A DNA stretch of 37,913 bases from an uncultured Pseudomonadota bacterium (GTDB lineage: Bacteria; Myxococcota_A; UBA796; GCA-2862545). The notes below the pieces were generated by a model. That model saw only the letters and a list, made by a program, of their open reading frames with translations, was not told the origin of the DNA and made no database searches. Below, in pieces: positions 7,294-14,649 of the stretch. How positions within the stretch are numbered: the first letter of the stretch is position 1; every line of letters begins with the position of its first letter. The translations under genes were made by a program, and so were the position numbers. The DNA lies in the NCBI GenBank assembly GCA_903861005.1, contig CAIOSP010000139.1:1-37913 (forward strand), read 5' to 3'.

Positions 7294-8892
7294 GTGATCA
7301 CCGTGTCTGAGGTCAGCAAGGGCTTTGCCGGTCGCATGCTGTTCGACAACGTGACGTGCTCGTTCAACCCCGGGATCCGCTACGGCCTGACCGGCCCGAA
7401 CGGCGCCGGCAAGTCCACGTTCATGAAGATCCTCATCGGCGCCGAGGAGACCGACTACGGCCATGTGTCGCGCCCCAAGCGCACGGCCTGGCTGCGTCAG
7501 GACCACTACGCGTTCGACCAGCACAAGGTCCTGGACGTGGTGATCATGGGCAACGTGCGCCTGTGGGACGCCATCCAGAAGAAGGAGGAGATCTACATCC
7601 GCGCCGAGTTCACCGACGCCGACAACGAGGCGCTCGGTGACCTGGAGTGTGTGGTCGCGGAAGAGGACGGCTACGTGGCCGAGGCCGAGGCCGCCAAGCT
7701 GCTGATCGGCGTGGGCCTGCCCATGGACCTGCACGGCGGCCTGATGTCGGAGCTGCAGGGCGACCGCAAGCTGCGCGTGCTGCTGGCCCAGGCGCTGTTT
7801 GGCGGCCCGGACGCGCTGCTGCTCGACGAGCCCACCAACCATCTGGACATGGACGCCATCCGCTGGCTCCAGGAGTTCCTCAACGACTACAGCGGCACGC
7901 TCGTGGTCATCAGCCATGACCGCCGCTTCCTCAACGACGTCTGCACGATGATCGCCGACATCGACTTCGAGACGATCATCCAGTACCCGGGCAACTACGA
8001 CGACATGGTCCGCCAGAAGTCGCAGCTGCGCGGCAAGGTCGAGAAGGAGAACTCGGCCAAGGACAAGAAGATCGAGCAGCTGCGCGAGTTCATCTCCAAG
8101 TTTGGCGCCGGTACGCGCGCCAGCCAGACGCGCTCGCGCGAGAAGCAGATCGAGCGCCTGCGCCCCGACGAGGTCAAGCGCAGCAACATCGCCCGGCCCT
8201 TCATCCGGTTCGACTCCGGCGAGCCGTCCGGCAAGGACGTCGTCGACATCCGGGGCCTGTCGGCGGCCTACGACGACCACAAGATCTTCACGAACCTGCA
8301 CACCCGCTTCGTCCGCGGCGAGAAGATCGCCATCCTGGGGCCCAGCGGCATGGGCAAGACCACGTTCTGCCGCGCGCTGGTCGGCGAGCTGACGCCGTCC
8401 GCCGGCGAGATCCGCTGGGGACACAACGTCCGCATCGGCTACTTCTCGGAGGACCACCGCGAGTCGATCGCGCCCGGCAAGACCGTGTTCACCTGGCTGC
8501 ACGACCAGCGCCCCACCATGAACCAGCAGGACGTCCGGGCCATCCTGGGCCGCATGCTGTTCTCCGGCGAAGACGGCGCCAAGCCCACGGCCACGCTGTC
8601 GGGCGGCGAGGCCGCGCGCCTGATGATGTGCAAGCTGATCATCATGCAGTACAACGTGCTGGTGCTCGACGAGCCCACCAACCACCTGGACCTGGAGTCG
8701 ATCTCCGCGCTGCGCGAGGCGATCGAGTCCTACGAGGGCACGGTGTTCTTCGTCACCCACGATCGCGACCTGGCCAGCGTCGGCAACCGCATCCTGGCCT
8801 ACCCGGAGCCGGGCAAGCTGCTCGACTACACCGGCACGCTCGAGGAGTACCTCGCCTGGTACGACCTGCAGCACGCCAAGGCCGTCAGCTAG
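7294..8892 (+). CDS. ABC-F family ATPase, YbiT-like
   Basis: A 532-aa soluble protein with two ABC ATPase domains and no membrane segments, as in ABC-F factors that act on ribosomes. Domain 1: Walker A GPNGAGKST at residues 34-42, Walker B LLLDEPTNHLD; the place of its LSGG signature is taken by SELQGDRKLRVLLAQAL. The charged linker that follows is rich in Lys, Glu and Arg. Domain 2: Walker A GPSGMGKTT, a canonical LSGGEAARLMM and LVLDEPTNHLDLES. The unusual first signature and the block QYPGNYDDMV match the E. coli YbiT subfamily as I remember it. Start is GTG 7294 with AGGAG seven bases upstream. It stands alone after a divergent promoter region of about 190 bases, and hairpins follow its stop. 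A role in ribosome rescue or antibiotic resistance cannot be told from sequence. Confidence 0.93.
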   Translation: MITVSEVSKGFAGRMLFDNVTCSFNPGIRYGLTGPNGAGKSTFMKILIGAEETDYGHVSRPKRTAWLRQDHYAFDQHKVLDVVIMGNVRLWDAIQKKEEIYIRAEFTDADNEALGDLECVVAEEDGYVAEAEAAKLLIGVGLPMDLHGGLMSELQGDRKLRVLLAQALFGGPDALLLDEPTNHLDMDAIRWLQEFLNDYSGTLVVISHDRRFLNDVCTMIADIDFETIIQYPGNYDDMVRQKSQLRGKVEKENSAKDKKIEQLREFISKFGAGTRASQTRSREKQIERLRPDEVKRSNIARPFIRFDSGEPSGKDVVDIRGLSAAYDDHKIFTNLHTRFVRGEKIAILGPSGMGKTTFCRALVGELTPSAGEIRWGHNVRIGYFSEDHRESIAPGKTVFTWLHDQRPTMNQQDVRAILGRMLFSGEDGAKPTATLSGGEAARLMMCKLIIMQYNVLVLDEPTNHLDLESISALREAIESYEGTVFFVTHDRDLASVGNRILAYPEPGKLLDYTGTLEEYLAWYDLQHAKAVS

Positions 8893-8911
8893 GCTCTTGG
8901 CTCGTAGGGCG

Positions 8912-8948
8912 GCCCCACAGGGGGCTGAACGATCCCGCAAACGGGGAT
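8912..8948 (+). terminator. Two small GC-rich hairpins after the ABC-F gene
   Basis: GCCCC (8912-8916) pairs with GGGGC (8921-8925) over a four-base loop, and ATCCCG (8932-8937) pairs with CGGGGAT (8942-8948) with one bulged G. Both start within 60 bases of the ABC-F stop. No T-run follows, so termination is a guess; they could equally lie in the leader of the next gene. Confidence 0.28.
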
Positions 8949-8975
8949 TACACTAGGGACCACGCGGAGGTTGTG

Positions 8976-9296
8976 ATGAGCGAGATGCGTTGGGTGCTCC
9001 TGGGCGGCGCGGCGATCGTCATGGCCATGCTCGTCGCGTGGTCCATGCAGTCGGACACCGGCCCCATGCCGTCCTCGCGCGCGTCCCGCGCGTCGCCCGC
9101 GATCGGCGCCACCGCCGAGGCCCCGACCGCCACGGCGGACGAGGGCATCACCAAGCCTCCGCCGCGCACCATCAGCGGCCCGATCAACTTGCGCGCCACC
9201 TACGGCAACCCGCTCGCGCCCAACCTCGACCACGGGAAGATGGTGATGGTGAAGCCCGAGAAGGAGCAGCCCGTCGCTGCTCCTGCGGGCAAGTGA
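8976..9296 (+). CDS. Small membrane-anchored protein of unknown function
   Basis: A 106-aa protein starting at ATG 8976 with GGAGG six bases upstream. A single N-terminal helix (MRWVLLGGAAIVMAMLVAW) acts as anchor or uncleaved signal. It is followed by a low-complexity Ala/Pro/Ser/Thr linker and a tail containing LRATYGNPLAPNLDHGKM and a Lys/Glu-rich end. The tail should lie outside the cytoplasm. I recognise no family. It sits between the ABC-F gene and the WecA-like operon, 85 bases before the latter, in the same direction. Confidence 0.6.
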   Translation: MSEMRWVLLGGAAIVMAMLVAWSMQSDTGPMPSSRASRASPAIGATAEAPTATADEGITKPPPRTISGPINLRATYGNPLAPNLDHGKMVMVKPEKEQPVAAPAGK

Positions 9297-9381
9297 CCCC
9301 AGGTCAAACGTCCAGGACCCGTCAGGTCGTTGTGACCGGGAGCGTCCCGGGGCATGCTGACCGCGAGGACACGCCACTCCC

Positions 9382-10860
9382 GTGACGACCTTCTTCGTCA
9401 GCTTCCTTCTCTCCTTCGCCGCCGCCGTGATCCTCACCCCGGTGATGATCCGCATGGCGCGGCGCCTGGGCGTCGTGGACACCGCCGGGGCCAGCCACCG
9501 CAAGATCCACGCGGCCGACATCCCCCGCCTGGGCGGCGCGGCGATCGTGCTGTCGTTCTACGTGCCGCTGGCGGCCCTTCAGCTGCTCCAGTGGTCGGGC
9601 GCGGTGACCAACCGCGTCGGCGACCGCACGCTGGAGGACCCTTCGCTGCTGGCCGCGCTGCTGATCGGCGGCGCTTGCATCGCCGCGCTCGGCCTGTACG
9701 ACGACCTCAAGCAGGTCAGCCCGCGCTTCAAGCTGGCCGTGCAGATCTCGGTCGCGGTGTTCGTGGCGATCTACGGCAACCGCATCGAGCGCCTGGACCT
9801 GCCCTTCCTGCCCATCTTCGACCTGGGGTGGTTCGCCATCCCGCTCACCGTGTTCTGGATCGTCGGCGTGACCAACGCGGTCAACCTGATCGACGGCCTG
9901 GACGGCCTGGCGGCGGGCATCGCCCTGTTCGGCCTGGCACCGATGGTGGTGCTGGCGGTCAGCAAGGGCAACATCGTGCTGGCGCTGCTGTGCTGCAGCT
10001 TAGCCGGGTCCGTGCTCGGGTTCCTGATCTACAACTTCCACCCCGCGCGCATCTTCATGGGCGACACAGGGAGCATGTTCCTCGGGTTCGTCCTGGCCGT
10101 GGTGTCGGTGTCTACGGCCCAGAAAGGCCGGGTCGCCGTGGCCATGTTGACGCCCATCCTGGCGCTCGGCCTGCCCATCTTGGACACCCTGCTGGCCATC
10201 GCCCGGCGCGCGTGGATGGGGCAGTCGCTGTTCGTGGGGGACCGTCAGCACATCCACCACCGGCTGATGGCGACCGGCATGTCGCACCGCACCACGGTGC
10301 TGGTGATGTACGCGTTCGCCGGCACCTTCGCGACGCTCGGCGTGATGGTGCACTTCAACCGCGACCGCGAGTCGGCGCTGCTCTTCCTGCTGTCCATGGT
10401 GGTGGCGGGCGTGCTGCTCAACAAGGTCGGCTACCTGGTGATGCCGACCGGCGAGCAAGGCGTGGCCAGCGCCATCCGCGAGCGCAACCGCCTGGTCCGC
10501 GAGACGAACGACGCCTGGATGGCCCGCCTGGCGCTCGGCCGAGATTTCGAGGCGCTGGCCCAGGCCGCCAGCGAGATCGCGTTCGCCGCCGGGGCCCGTC
10601 AGGCGCGGCTGAGCTTGGAGATGGAGGGTCAGCCCGTGCGCACCTGGGCCTGGGACGACTCGCCCGCCGAGGCCGCCGGGGTGGACCAGGCCTTCAGCCT
10701 GCAGGACCTGAACGGCCACGAGCACGGGACGCTCTACGTGGAGTGGCCGGACGACGGCACGTTCAACGAGGCGGTGCTGCCCGCCGTCGAGACCGGCGTG
10801 CGCAAGCTCGCGGAGCAGCTCGCGGCCGGGAAGTCCGCCCGGAAGGCCTCGCTCGCATGA
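9382..10860 (+). CDS. WecA/TagO-like polyprenyl-phosphate glycosyl-1-phosphate transferase
   Basis: This 492-aa integral membrane enzyme should transfer a UDP-linked amino sugar phosphate onto a polyprenyl phosphate at the inner face of the membrane, starting a glycan. Family motifs appear in order: HRKIHAADIPRLGG (about 39-52), the catalytic DD of YDDLKQ (about 106), TNAVNLIDGLDGLAAG (about 163-178), MGDTGSMFLG, and the C-terminal-loop motif HIHHRL (289-294). About ten or eleven helices end near residue 355. A soluble C-terminal extension of about 130 residues is longer than in typical WecA/TagO and resembles no domain I know. Start is GTG 9382. Its stop overlaps the following sulfotransferase start (ATGA), so it heads a four-gene coupled operon. 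It initiates glycan synthesis; MraY is less likely given the HIHHRL loop. Confidence 0.9.
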   Translation: MTTFFVSFLLSFAAAVILTPVMIRMARRLGVVDTAGASHRKIHAADIPRLGGAAIVLSFYVPLAALQLLQWSGAVTNRVGDRTLEDPSLLAALLIGGACIAALGLYDDLKQVSPRFKLAVQISVAVFVAIYGNRIERLDLPFLPIFDLGWFAIPLTVFWIVGVTNAVNLIDGLDGLAAGIALFGLAPMVVLAVSKGNIVLALLCCSLAGSVLGFLIYNFHPARIFMGDTGSMFLGFVLAVVSVSTAQKGRVAVAMLTPILALGLPILDTLLAIARRAWMGQSLFVGDRQHIHHRLMATGMSHRTTVLVMYAFAGTFATLGVMVHFNRDRESALLFLLSMVVAGVLLNKVGYLVMPTGEQGVASAIRERNRLVRETNDAWMARLALGRDFEALAQAASEIAFAAGARQARLSLEMEGQPVRTWAWDDSPAEAAGVDQAFSLQDLNGHEHGTLYVEWPDDGTFNEAVLPAVETGVRKLAEQLAAGKSARKASLA

Positions 10861-11735
10861 GCGCCGTCGACAGCCCCATCTTCCTGATCGGCACGGGCCG
10901 CTGCGGCAGCTCGCTGCTCTACCGCCTGCTGAGCTACCACCCCGACGTCGCCTGGATCAGCCACTACACGTCCTACCTGCCGGGCGGCGGCGCGTGGGCG
11001 GCGCTCGCGCGCGTGCACGACCTGCCCGGCATGGCCGACTGGCTCCCCAAGGCTGAGGGCACCCGCCGCATCCCGCAGCCCACCGAGAACTACCGGCTGC
11101 TCAACGCGGCGACCGACGGCCTGTTCACCGCCCCGCGCGAGCTGACCGCCGACGACATGACCGACACCGCGCGGGCCCGCCTGCGCGCCCTGGTCGCCAG
11201 CCACGCCACCGCGCAGGGCAAGTCGCGCTTCGCCATGAAGCACACGGGCTTCCCGCGGGTGGACTACCTGCGCGCCGCCTTCCCCGACGCCAAGTTCGTG
11301 CACATGCGCCGGGACGGGCGCGCCGTGGCCGCCAGCCTGTGCCGCGTGGACTGGTGGAGCGGCGAGGGCCAGTGGGGCTGGGGCGCCGTGTCGCCCGAAG
11401 ACCTGGCGATCTACCGCGAGAGCGGCAGCCACGAGCTGGTCCTGGCCGCGATCTACTGGAAGGTCCTGATGCGCCAGTACGACGCCGTGCAGGCGCCCGC
11501 CGACCGGCTGCTCGAGCTGCGCTACGACGCCATGGTCGCCGACCCGATCGGCACCATGCGCGCGCTGGCGGACTTCGTCGACCTGCCCTGGGGCCCCGTG
11601 TTCGAGCGCCGCCTGGTCGCCACCCCCATGACGTCGGACGACCGCAAGTGGCGCCGCGGCCTCACCCCGGAGGAGGTCGGCCTGCTGGAGCGCGTGCTCC
11701 ACGACGACCTGGTCGAGCAGGGGTTCACGCCTTGA
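10857..11735 (+). CDS. PAPS-dependent sulfotransferase (first of two)
   Basis: A 292-aa soluble protein beginning MSAVDSPIFLIGTGRCGSSL at ATG 10857, overlapping the WecA-like stop by four bases. The 5'-phosphosulfate loop is GTGRCGSSLLYRLL at the N-terminus, and the 3'-phosphate-binding segment is FVHMRRDGRAVAASL. Both are hallmarks of the sulfotransferase superfamily, which moves sulfate from PAPS to a hydroxyl or amine acceptor. Residues of about 210-230 (ELRYDAMVADPIGTM) fit the usual later part of the fold. Coupling to a glycan-initiating transferase suggests the acceptor is a lipid-linked sugar, glycolipid or polysaccharide, but the sequence does not name it. No PAPS-synthesis genes lie in this window. 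Confidence 0.88.
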   Translation: MSAVDSPIFLIGTGRCGSSLLYRLLSYHPDVAWISHYTSYLPGGGAWAALARVHDLPGMADWLPKAEGTRRIPQPTENYRLLNAATDGLFTAPRELTADDMTDTARARLRALVASHATAQGKSRFAMKHTGFPRVDYLRAAFPDAKFVHMRRDGRAVAASLCRVDWWSGEGQWGWGAVSPEDLAIYRESGSHELVLAAIYWKVLMRQYDAVQAPADRLLELRYDAMVADPIGTMRALADFVDLPWGPVFERRLVATPMTSDDRKWRRGLTPEEVGLLERVLHDDLVEQGFTP

Positions 11736-12574
11736 CCCTCCCCCACTTCCTCGGCATCGGCGCGCTCAAGGCCGGCACCACCACCCTGCACGCCTGGCTG
11801 GAGGCGCACCCCCAGGTGTCGCTCGCCGAGGGCCGCAAGGAGGTCATGTTCTTCGACCGCAACTGGGATCGCGGCGTGGACTGGTACGCCGCCCACTTCG
11901 CGCACGCGGGCGACCGCGTCCCCGGCGAGGTCACGCCCAGCTACCTCTACGACCCGCACGCGCCCGCCCGCGCGGCCTCGGTGGTCCCCCACGCGCGCCT
12001 GCTGCTGATGCTGCGCGACCCGATCGCCCGCCTGGTGAGCCAGCACAGCTTCTTCGTACAGGAGACGGCCTACTCGGGCGACCTGCGCACCTTCCTGGTC
12101 GACCACCCCAACGCGATCGAGCGCGGCATGTACGCCCAGCAGGTCCGCTGCTGGCTGGACCACTTCCCCCGCGAGGCGCTGCTGACGCTGCTGCTGGAGG
12201 AGGCGTCGGCCGACCCGGAGATCGCCGTCGCGCGGGCCTACGCGCACGTCGACGTCGATCCGGCCTTTGTCCCGCCCAACCTGCGGGAGCGCGCCAATGA
12301 GAGCGGCACCGCGCGCTTCCCCACGCTGCGCAAGCTGGGCCGTCGCACCGCGCGCTGGCTCTACGACCACGACCTGGGCCCGGTGGTGCAGGCGGTCAAG
12401 CGCACCGGCGCCCAGCGCCTGCTGGTGCGCGCCAAGAAGGGCCCGAAGGACCCGATGCCCGCCGATATGCGCGCGCGCCTGACCGACGCCTACGCCGCCG
12501 ATCTGGCCGACCTCTCCAAGCTGCTCGACCGGGACCTGCGCCAGACCTGGCCCACCGCCCGGGCCGGGACGTGA
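11732..12574 (+). CDS. PAPS-dependent sulfotransferase (second; heparan-sulfotransferase-like)
   Basis: 280 aa from TTG 11732, which overlaps the previous stop as TTGA. The PAPS loop is the glycan-type form GALKAGTTTLHAWLEAHPQV, differing from the first enzyme's GTGRCGSS. It is followed by KEVMFFDRNWDRGVDWYAAHF, GEVTPSYLYDP and the 3'-phosphate motif MLRDPIARLVSQHSFF. This layout matches the heparan sulfate/O-sulfotransferase-like group rather than the first gene's group, so the two are unlikely to be a recent duplication. The C-terminal 80 residues are basic and helical. The acceptor is probably carbohydrate. It is coupled downstream to the MBL-like gene. Confidence 0.87.
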   Translation: MTLPHFLGIGALKAGTTTLHAWLEAHPQVSLAEGRKEVMFFDRNWDRGVDWYAAHFAHAGDRVPGEVTPSYLYDPHAPARAASVVPHARLLLMLRDPIARLVSQHSFFVQETAYSGDLRTFLVDHPNAIERGMYAQQVRCWLDHFPREALLTLLLEEASADPEIAVARAYAHVDVDPAFVPPNLRERANESGTARFPTLRKLGRRTARWLYDHDLGPVVQAVKRTGAQRLLVRAKKGPKDPMPADMRARLTDAYAADLADLSKLLDRDLRQTWPTARAGT

Positions 12575-13269
12575 GCGACTGGTCCCACGGCGCCGTCCAG
12601 GCGCGGTGGATCGGCGCGCTGTGGGTCCGCACCCCGCGCGGGTCCTTCCTGATCGACGCGCCCGCGGGGATCGCCCGCGCGCTCGCTGAGGCCGACGGCC
12701 TGCACGACCTGCGCACCGTCATCGTGTCGACCAACCGCCTGCGCAGCGTGGAGGGCCTGCCCGGCCTGTGCGAGGCGATCGCCCGGGCCCGCGGCAAGGA
12801 CGCCGTGCTGCACGTGGTCCACGGCCTGGACTGCCCCCGCGTGGCGGCCATCGCCGACGCGTGGACCCGCGGCTGGCCCGACTCCACCGGCATCGCCCTC
12901 GACGGCGTGCGCTCCGCCGACCCGATCGAGCTCGCTGGCGACGCCGAGGTCACCCTCACCTCGCTGACCGCGGCCGAGCCAGGCCCTGGCGGCGGCGTGG
13001 TGCCGGTGTCTGGCGCCGCCGTGCGCGTGTCGGTCGGCGGGGTGGACATCGTGTGGGTTCCCGCCGCGAGGCCCAACGCGGCCCACGCCCGGGCCAGCGT
13101 CGGGGCCGCCCTGGCCGTGCTGGAGATCGGCCGGGCGCCGTGGCCCAAGGTCGAGCAGCCGTGGAGGCCGACGCTCTCCCAGGCGCTGGCGGTGTCGCAG
13201 CACGCCGACGCCGTGTGGATCGTCGGGGACGACGGCGCGCGCGTCGACACCGAGAGCGACGAGAGCTGA
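12571..13269 (+). CDS. Metallo-beta-lactamase-fold-like protein lacking the metal motif (tentative)
   Basis: A 232-aa protein starting at GTG 12571, overlapping the second sulfotransferase stop (GTGA). The N-terminal half follows the MBL-fold outline: GSFLIDAPAGIARAL, then a strand TVIVSTNRLRSVEGLPGL where active enzymes have THxHxDHxxGL. Every metal ligand of that motif is replaced (residues 53-63). The second half has short strands such as GVDIVWVPAARP and no HxHxDH elsewhere. If the fold reading is right, this is a non-hydrolytic member, perhaps a binding or scaffold subunit of the sulfotransferase operon. The gene is real by length and coupling; the fold call is an inference from pattern, and an unrelated fold is possible. 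Confidence 0.6.
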   Translation: MSDWSHGAVQARWIGALWVRTPRGSFLIDAPAGIARALAEADGLHDLRTVIVSTNRLRSVEGLPGLCEAIARARGKDAVLHVVHGLDCPRVAAIADAWTRGWPDSTGIALDGVRSADPIELAGDAEVTLTSLTAAEPGPGGGVVPVSGAAVRVSVGGVDIVWVPAARPNAAHARASVGAALAVLEIGRAPWPKVEQPWRPTLSQALAVSQHADAVWIVGDDGARVDTESDES

Positions 13270-13335
13270 GACCGGCGATGGGCCGCGGGACGAACGCGCC
13301 CGGGAGGCCCGGTCGGTCACAAAGCACGGCGAAGC

Positions 13336-14649
13336 ATGAGGGTCCGTGGTACCTTGATGGCTCCCCTTGGGGTTGGTTTGCGACTCCCGCTCGCACAGCA
13401 CGGTCGACCGGCGGTCCTGGTCTGGGGCCTCGCGGCCGCCTGCCGGGACCCGGCGCCCACGCCCGTCGAGCGGCCCACCGACGCTCCGATCATCGACCAG
13501 GCCGCGGCCTCGTTCGACTGCACCTACGACCGCGCCACCGACGCCGACCTCGACGGCTACCCGGGCTGCGTGGCGTCGGTCGGCTGCACCTGCACGTCGC
13601 TCGGCTGGTGGGCGTTCGACTGCGACGACCAGGACCCCACGGTCCGCCCGGTGGTCGGCGCCGACCCGTGGGTGCCCGACCCGATCGACGGCGCCGACAA
13701 CGACTGCGACGGCGTCACCGACGAAGACGAGCGGATGGCCTACCAGGACCTGGACCACGACGGCTACCCCCGCGAGGAGGGCGGGATCGCCGTGCAGGCC
13801 GACGTGCCCAGCGGCGACGACTACCTCGTGGTGGCCCCGGGCTCGGTGACGTTCGACTGCGACGACACCCGCGCCGAGGTGAACCCCGGTGCGACGGAGA
13901 TCCCCAACGACTCCCAGGACCGCGACTGCGACGGCCTGGAGAGCTGCTTCGAGGACCTGGACGGGGACGGCTTTGGCTCCGAGGTGCCCACGCCGTCCGA
14001 GAACCTGCTGTGCGGCGCCCCCGGCGTGTCCCCCCTCAAGACCGACTGCGACGACCACAACGTCCACGCCCACCCGGGCACGAACGTGCAGTCGTACCCG
14101 GAGTTCCTCGGCGACGGCGCCGACAACGACTGCGACGGCCAGGTGGACGAGATGGACTGCAGCCTGTCGCTGTACGCGTCGCTCACCAACACCAACCAGC
14201 GGGTCGAGGTGTTCGTGTCCTTGTACGACGCCGACGGGAACCTGATGGAGATGGGGCTGAGCCGGAGCGGCACGGTCATCATGCCGGGCTTCGTCGAGTG
14301 GCACCCGGGCGACTGGTGGTGGAGCGCCGACGCGCGCGACCCCGGCCCCGAGCCTGTCCTCACGCTCCACAGCGAGCCGGTCGGCCTGATTCGCGTGTCC
14401 TCGCACGCCCCGATCGCCAGCTTCAAGGTGCAGGGCGTCCGCCAGCGCGGCACGCTGCTCGCGACGTTGCTGCCGTGGGATCAGTACTTCGTGTGGCCCA
14501 CGCGCGGCGGCCTCTGGCCCTACCCCATCCAGCTCCCGCTCTACACGTGCAACGCGAGCCAGCCGACCGGCGTCCGCGCGTGCAGCGAGGACGGGCTGGG
14601 CGTCACCACCTGCGTGCCCGACCCCATCGTCTGGCCGGTGCCCGAGTGA
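13336..14649 (+). CDS. Lipoprotein with MopE-type metal-binding repeats
   Basis: 437 aa. A short signal ending VLVWGLAAAC suggests a lipid-anchored Cys. Three tandem repeats with the MopE-like pattern follow: DLDGYP...FDCDD...GADNDCDGVTDED, DHDGYP...FDCDD...DRDCDGLESC, and DGDGFG...TDCDD...GADNDCDGQVDE. Asp-rich loops and paired Cys suggest calcium- or copper-type binding sites stabilised by disulfides. The C-terminal 170 residues, from about 275, form a different beta-rich domain with WHPGDWWWS and four Cys. These repeats are very common in Myxococcota surface proteins. The start at ATG 13336 has no strong ribosome-binding site; ATG 13357 is an alternative. Its stop overlaps the DUF1552 start (GTGA), so the two proteins probably work together outside the cytoplasm. 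Confidence 0.86.
   Translation: MRVRGTLMAPLGVGLRLPLAQHGRPAVLVWGLAAACRDPAPTPVERPTDAPIIDQAAASFDCTYDRATDADLDGYPGCVASVGCTCTSLGWWAFDCDDQDPTVRPVVGADPWVPDPIDGADNDCDGVTDEDERMAYQDLDHDGYPREEGGIAVQADVPSGDDYLVVAPGSVTFDCDDTRAEVNPGATEIPNDSQDRDCDGLESCFEDLDGDGFGSEVPTPSENLLCGAPGVSPLKTDCDDHNVHAHPGTNVQSYPEFLGDGADNDCDGQVDEMDCSLSLYASLTNTNQRVEVFVSLYDADGNLMEMGLSRSGTVIMPGFVEWHPGDWWWSADARDPGPEPVLTLHSEPVGLIRVSSHAPIASFKVQGVRQRGTLLATLLPWDQYFVWPTRGGLWPYPIQLPLYTCNASQPTGVRACSEDGLGVTTCVPDPIVWPVPE

Noticed and set aside
6895-8940. A 681-codon minus-strand open frame opposite the ABC-F gene.
   Set aside because: Shadow frame: it spans the divergent promoter region and two real genes, and shows no motif, while the plus strand has Walker A/B motifs.
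9354-10856. Upstream extension of the first sulfotransferase frame to 9354.
   Set aside because: It lies entirely out of frame over the WecA-like gene and is Arg/Gly/Pro-rich; the conserved sulfotransferase N-terminus begins at ATG 10857.
13520-14160. Repeated GACTGCGACG-type DNA as a possible repeat array.
   Set aside because: The repetition comes from the MopE-type Asp-Cys-Asp protein repeats and is not an independent DNA repeat; spacing is irregular and there are no CRISPR-like spacers.
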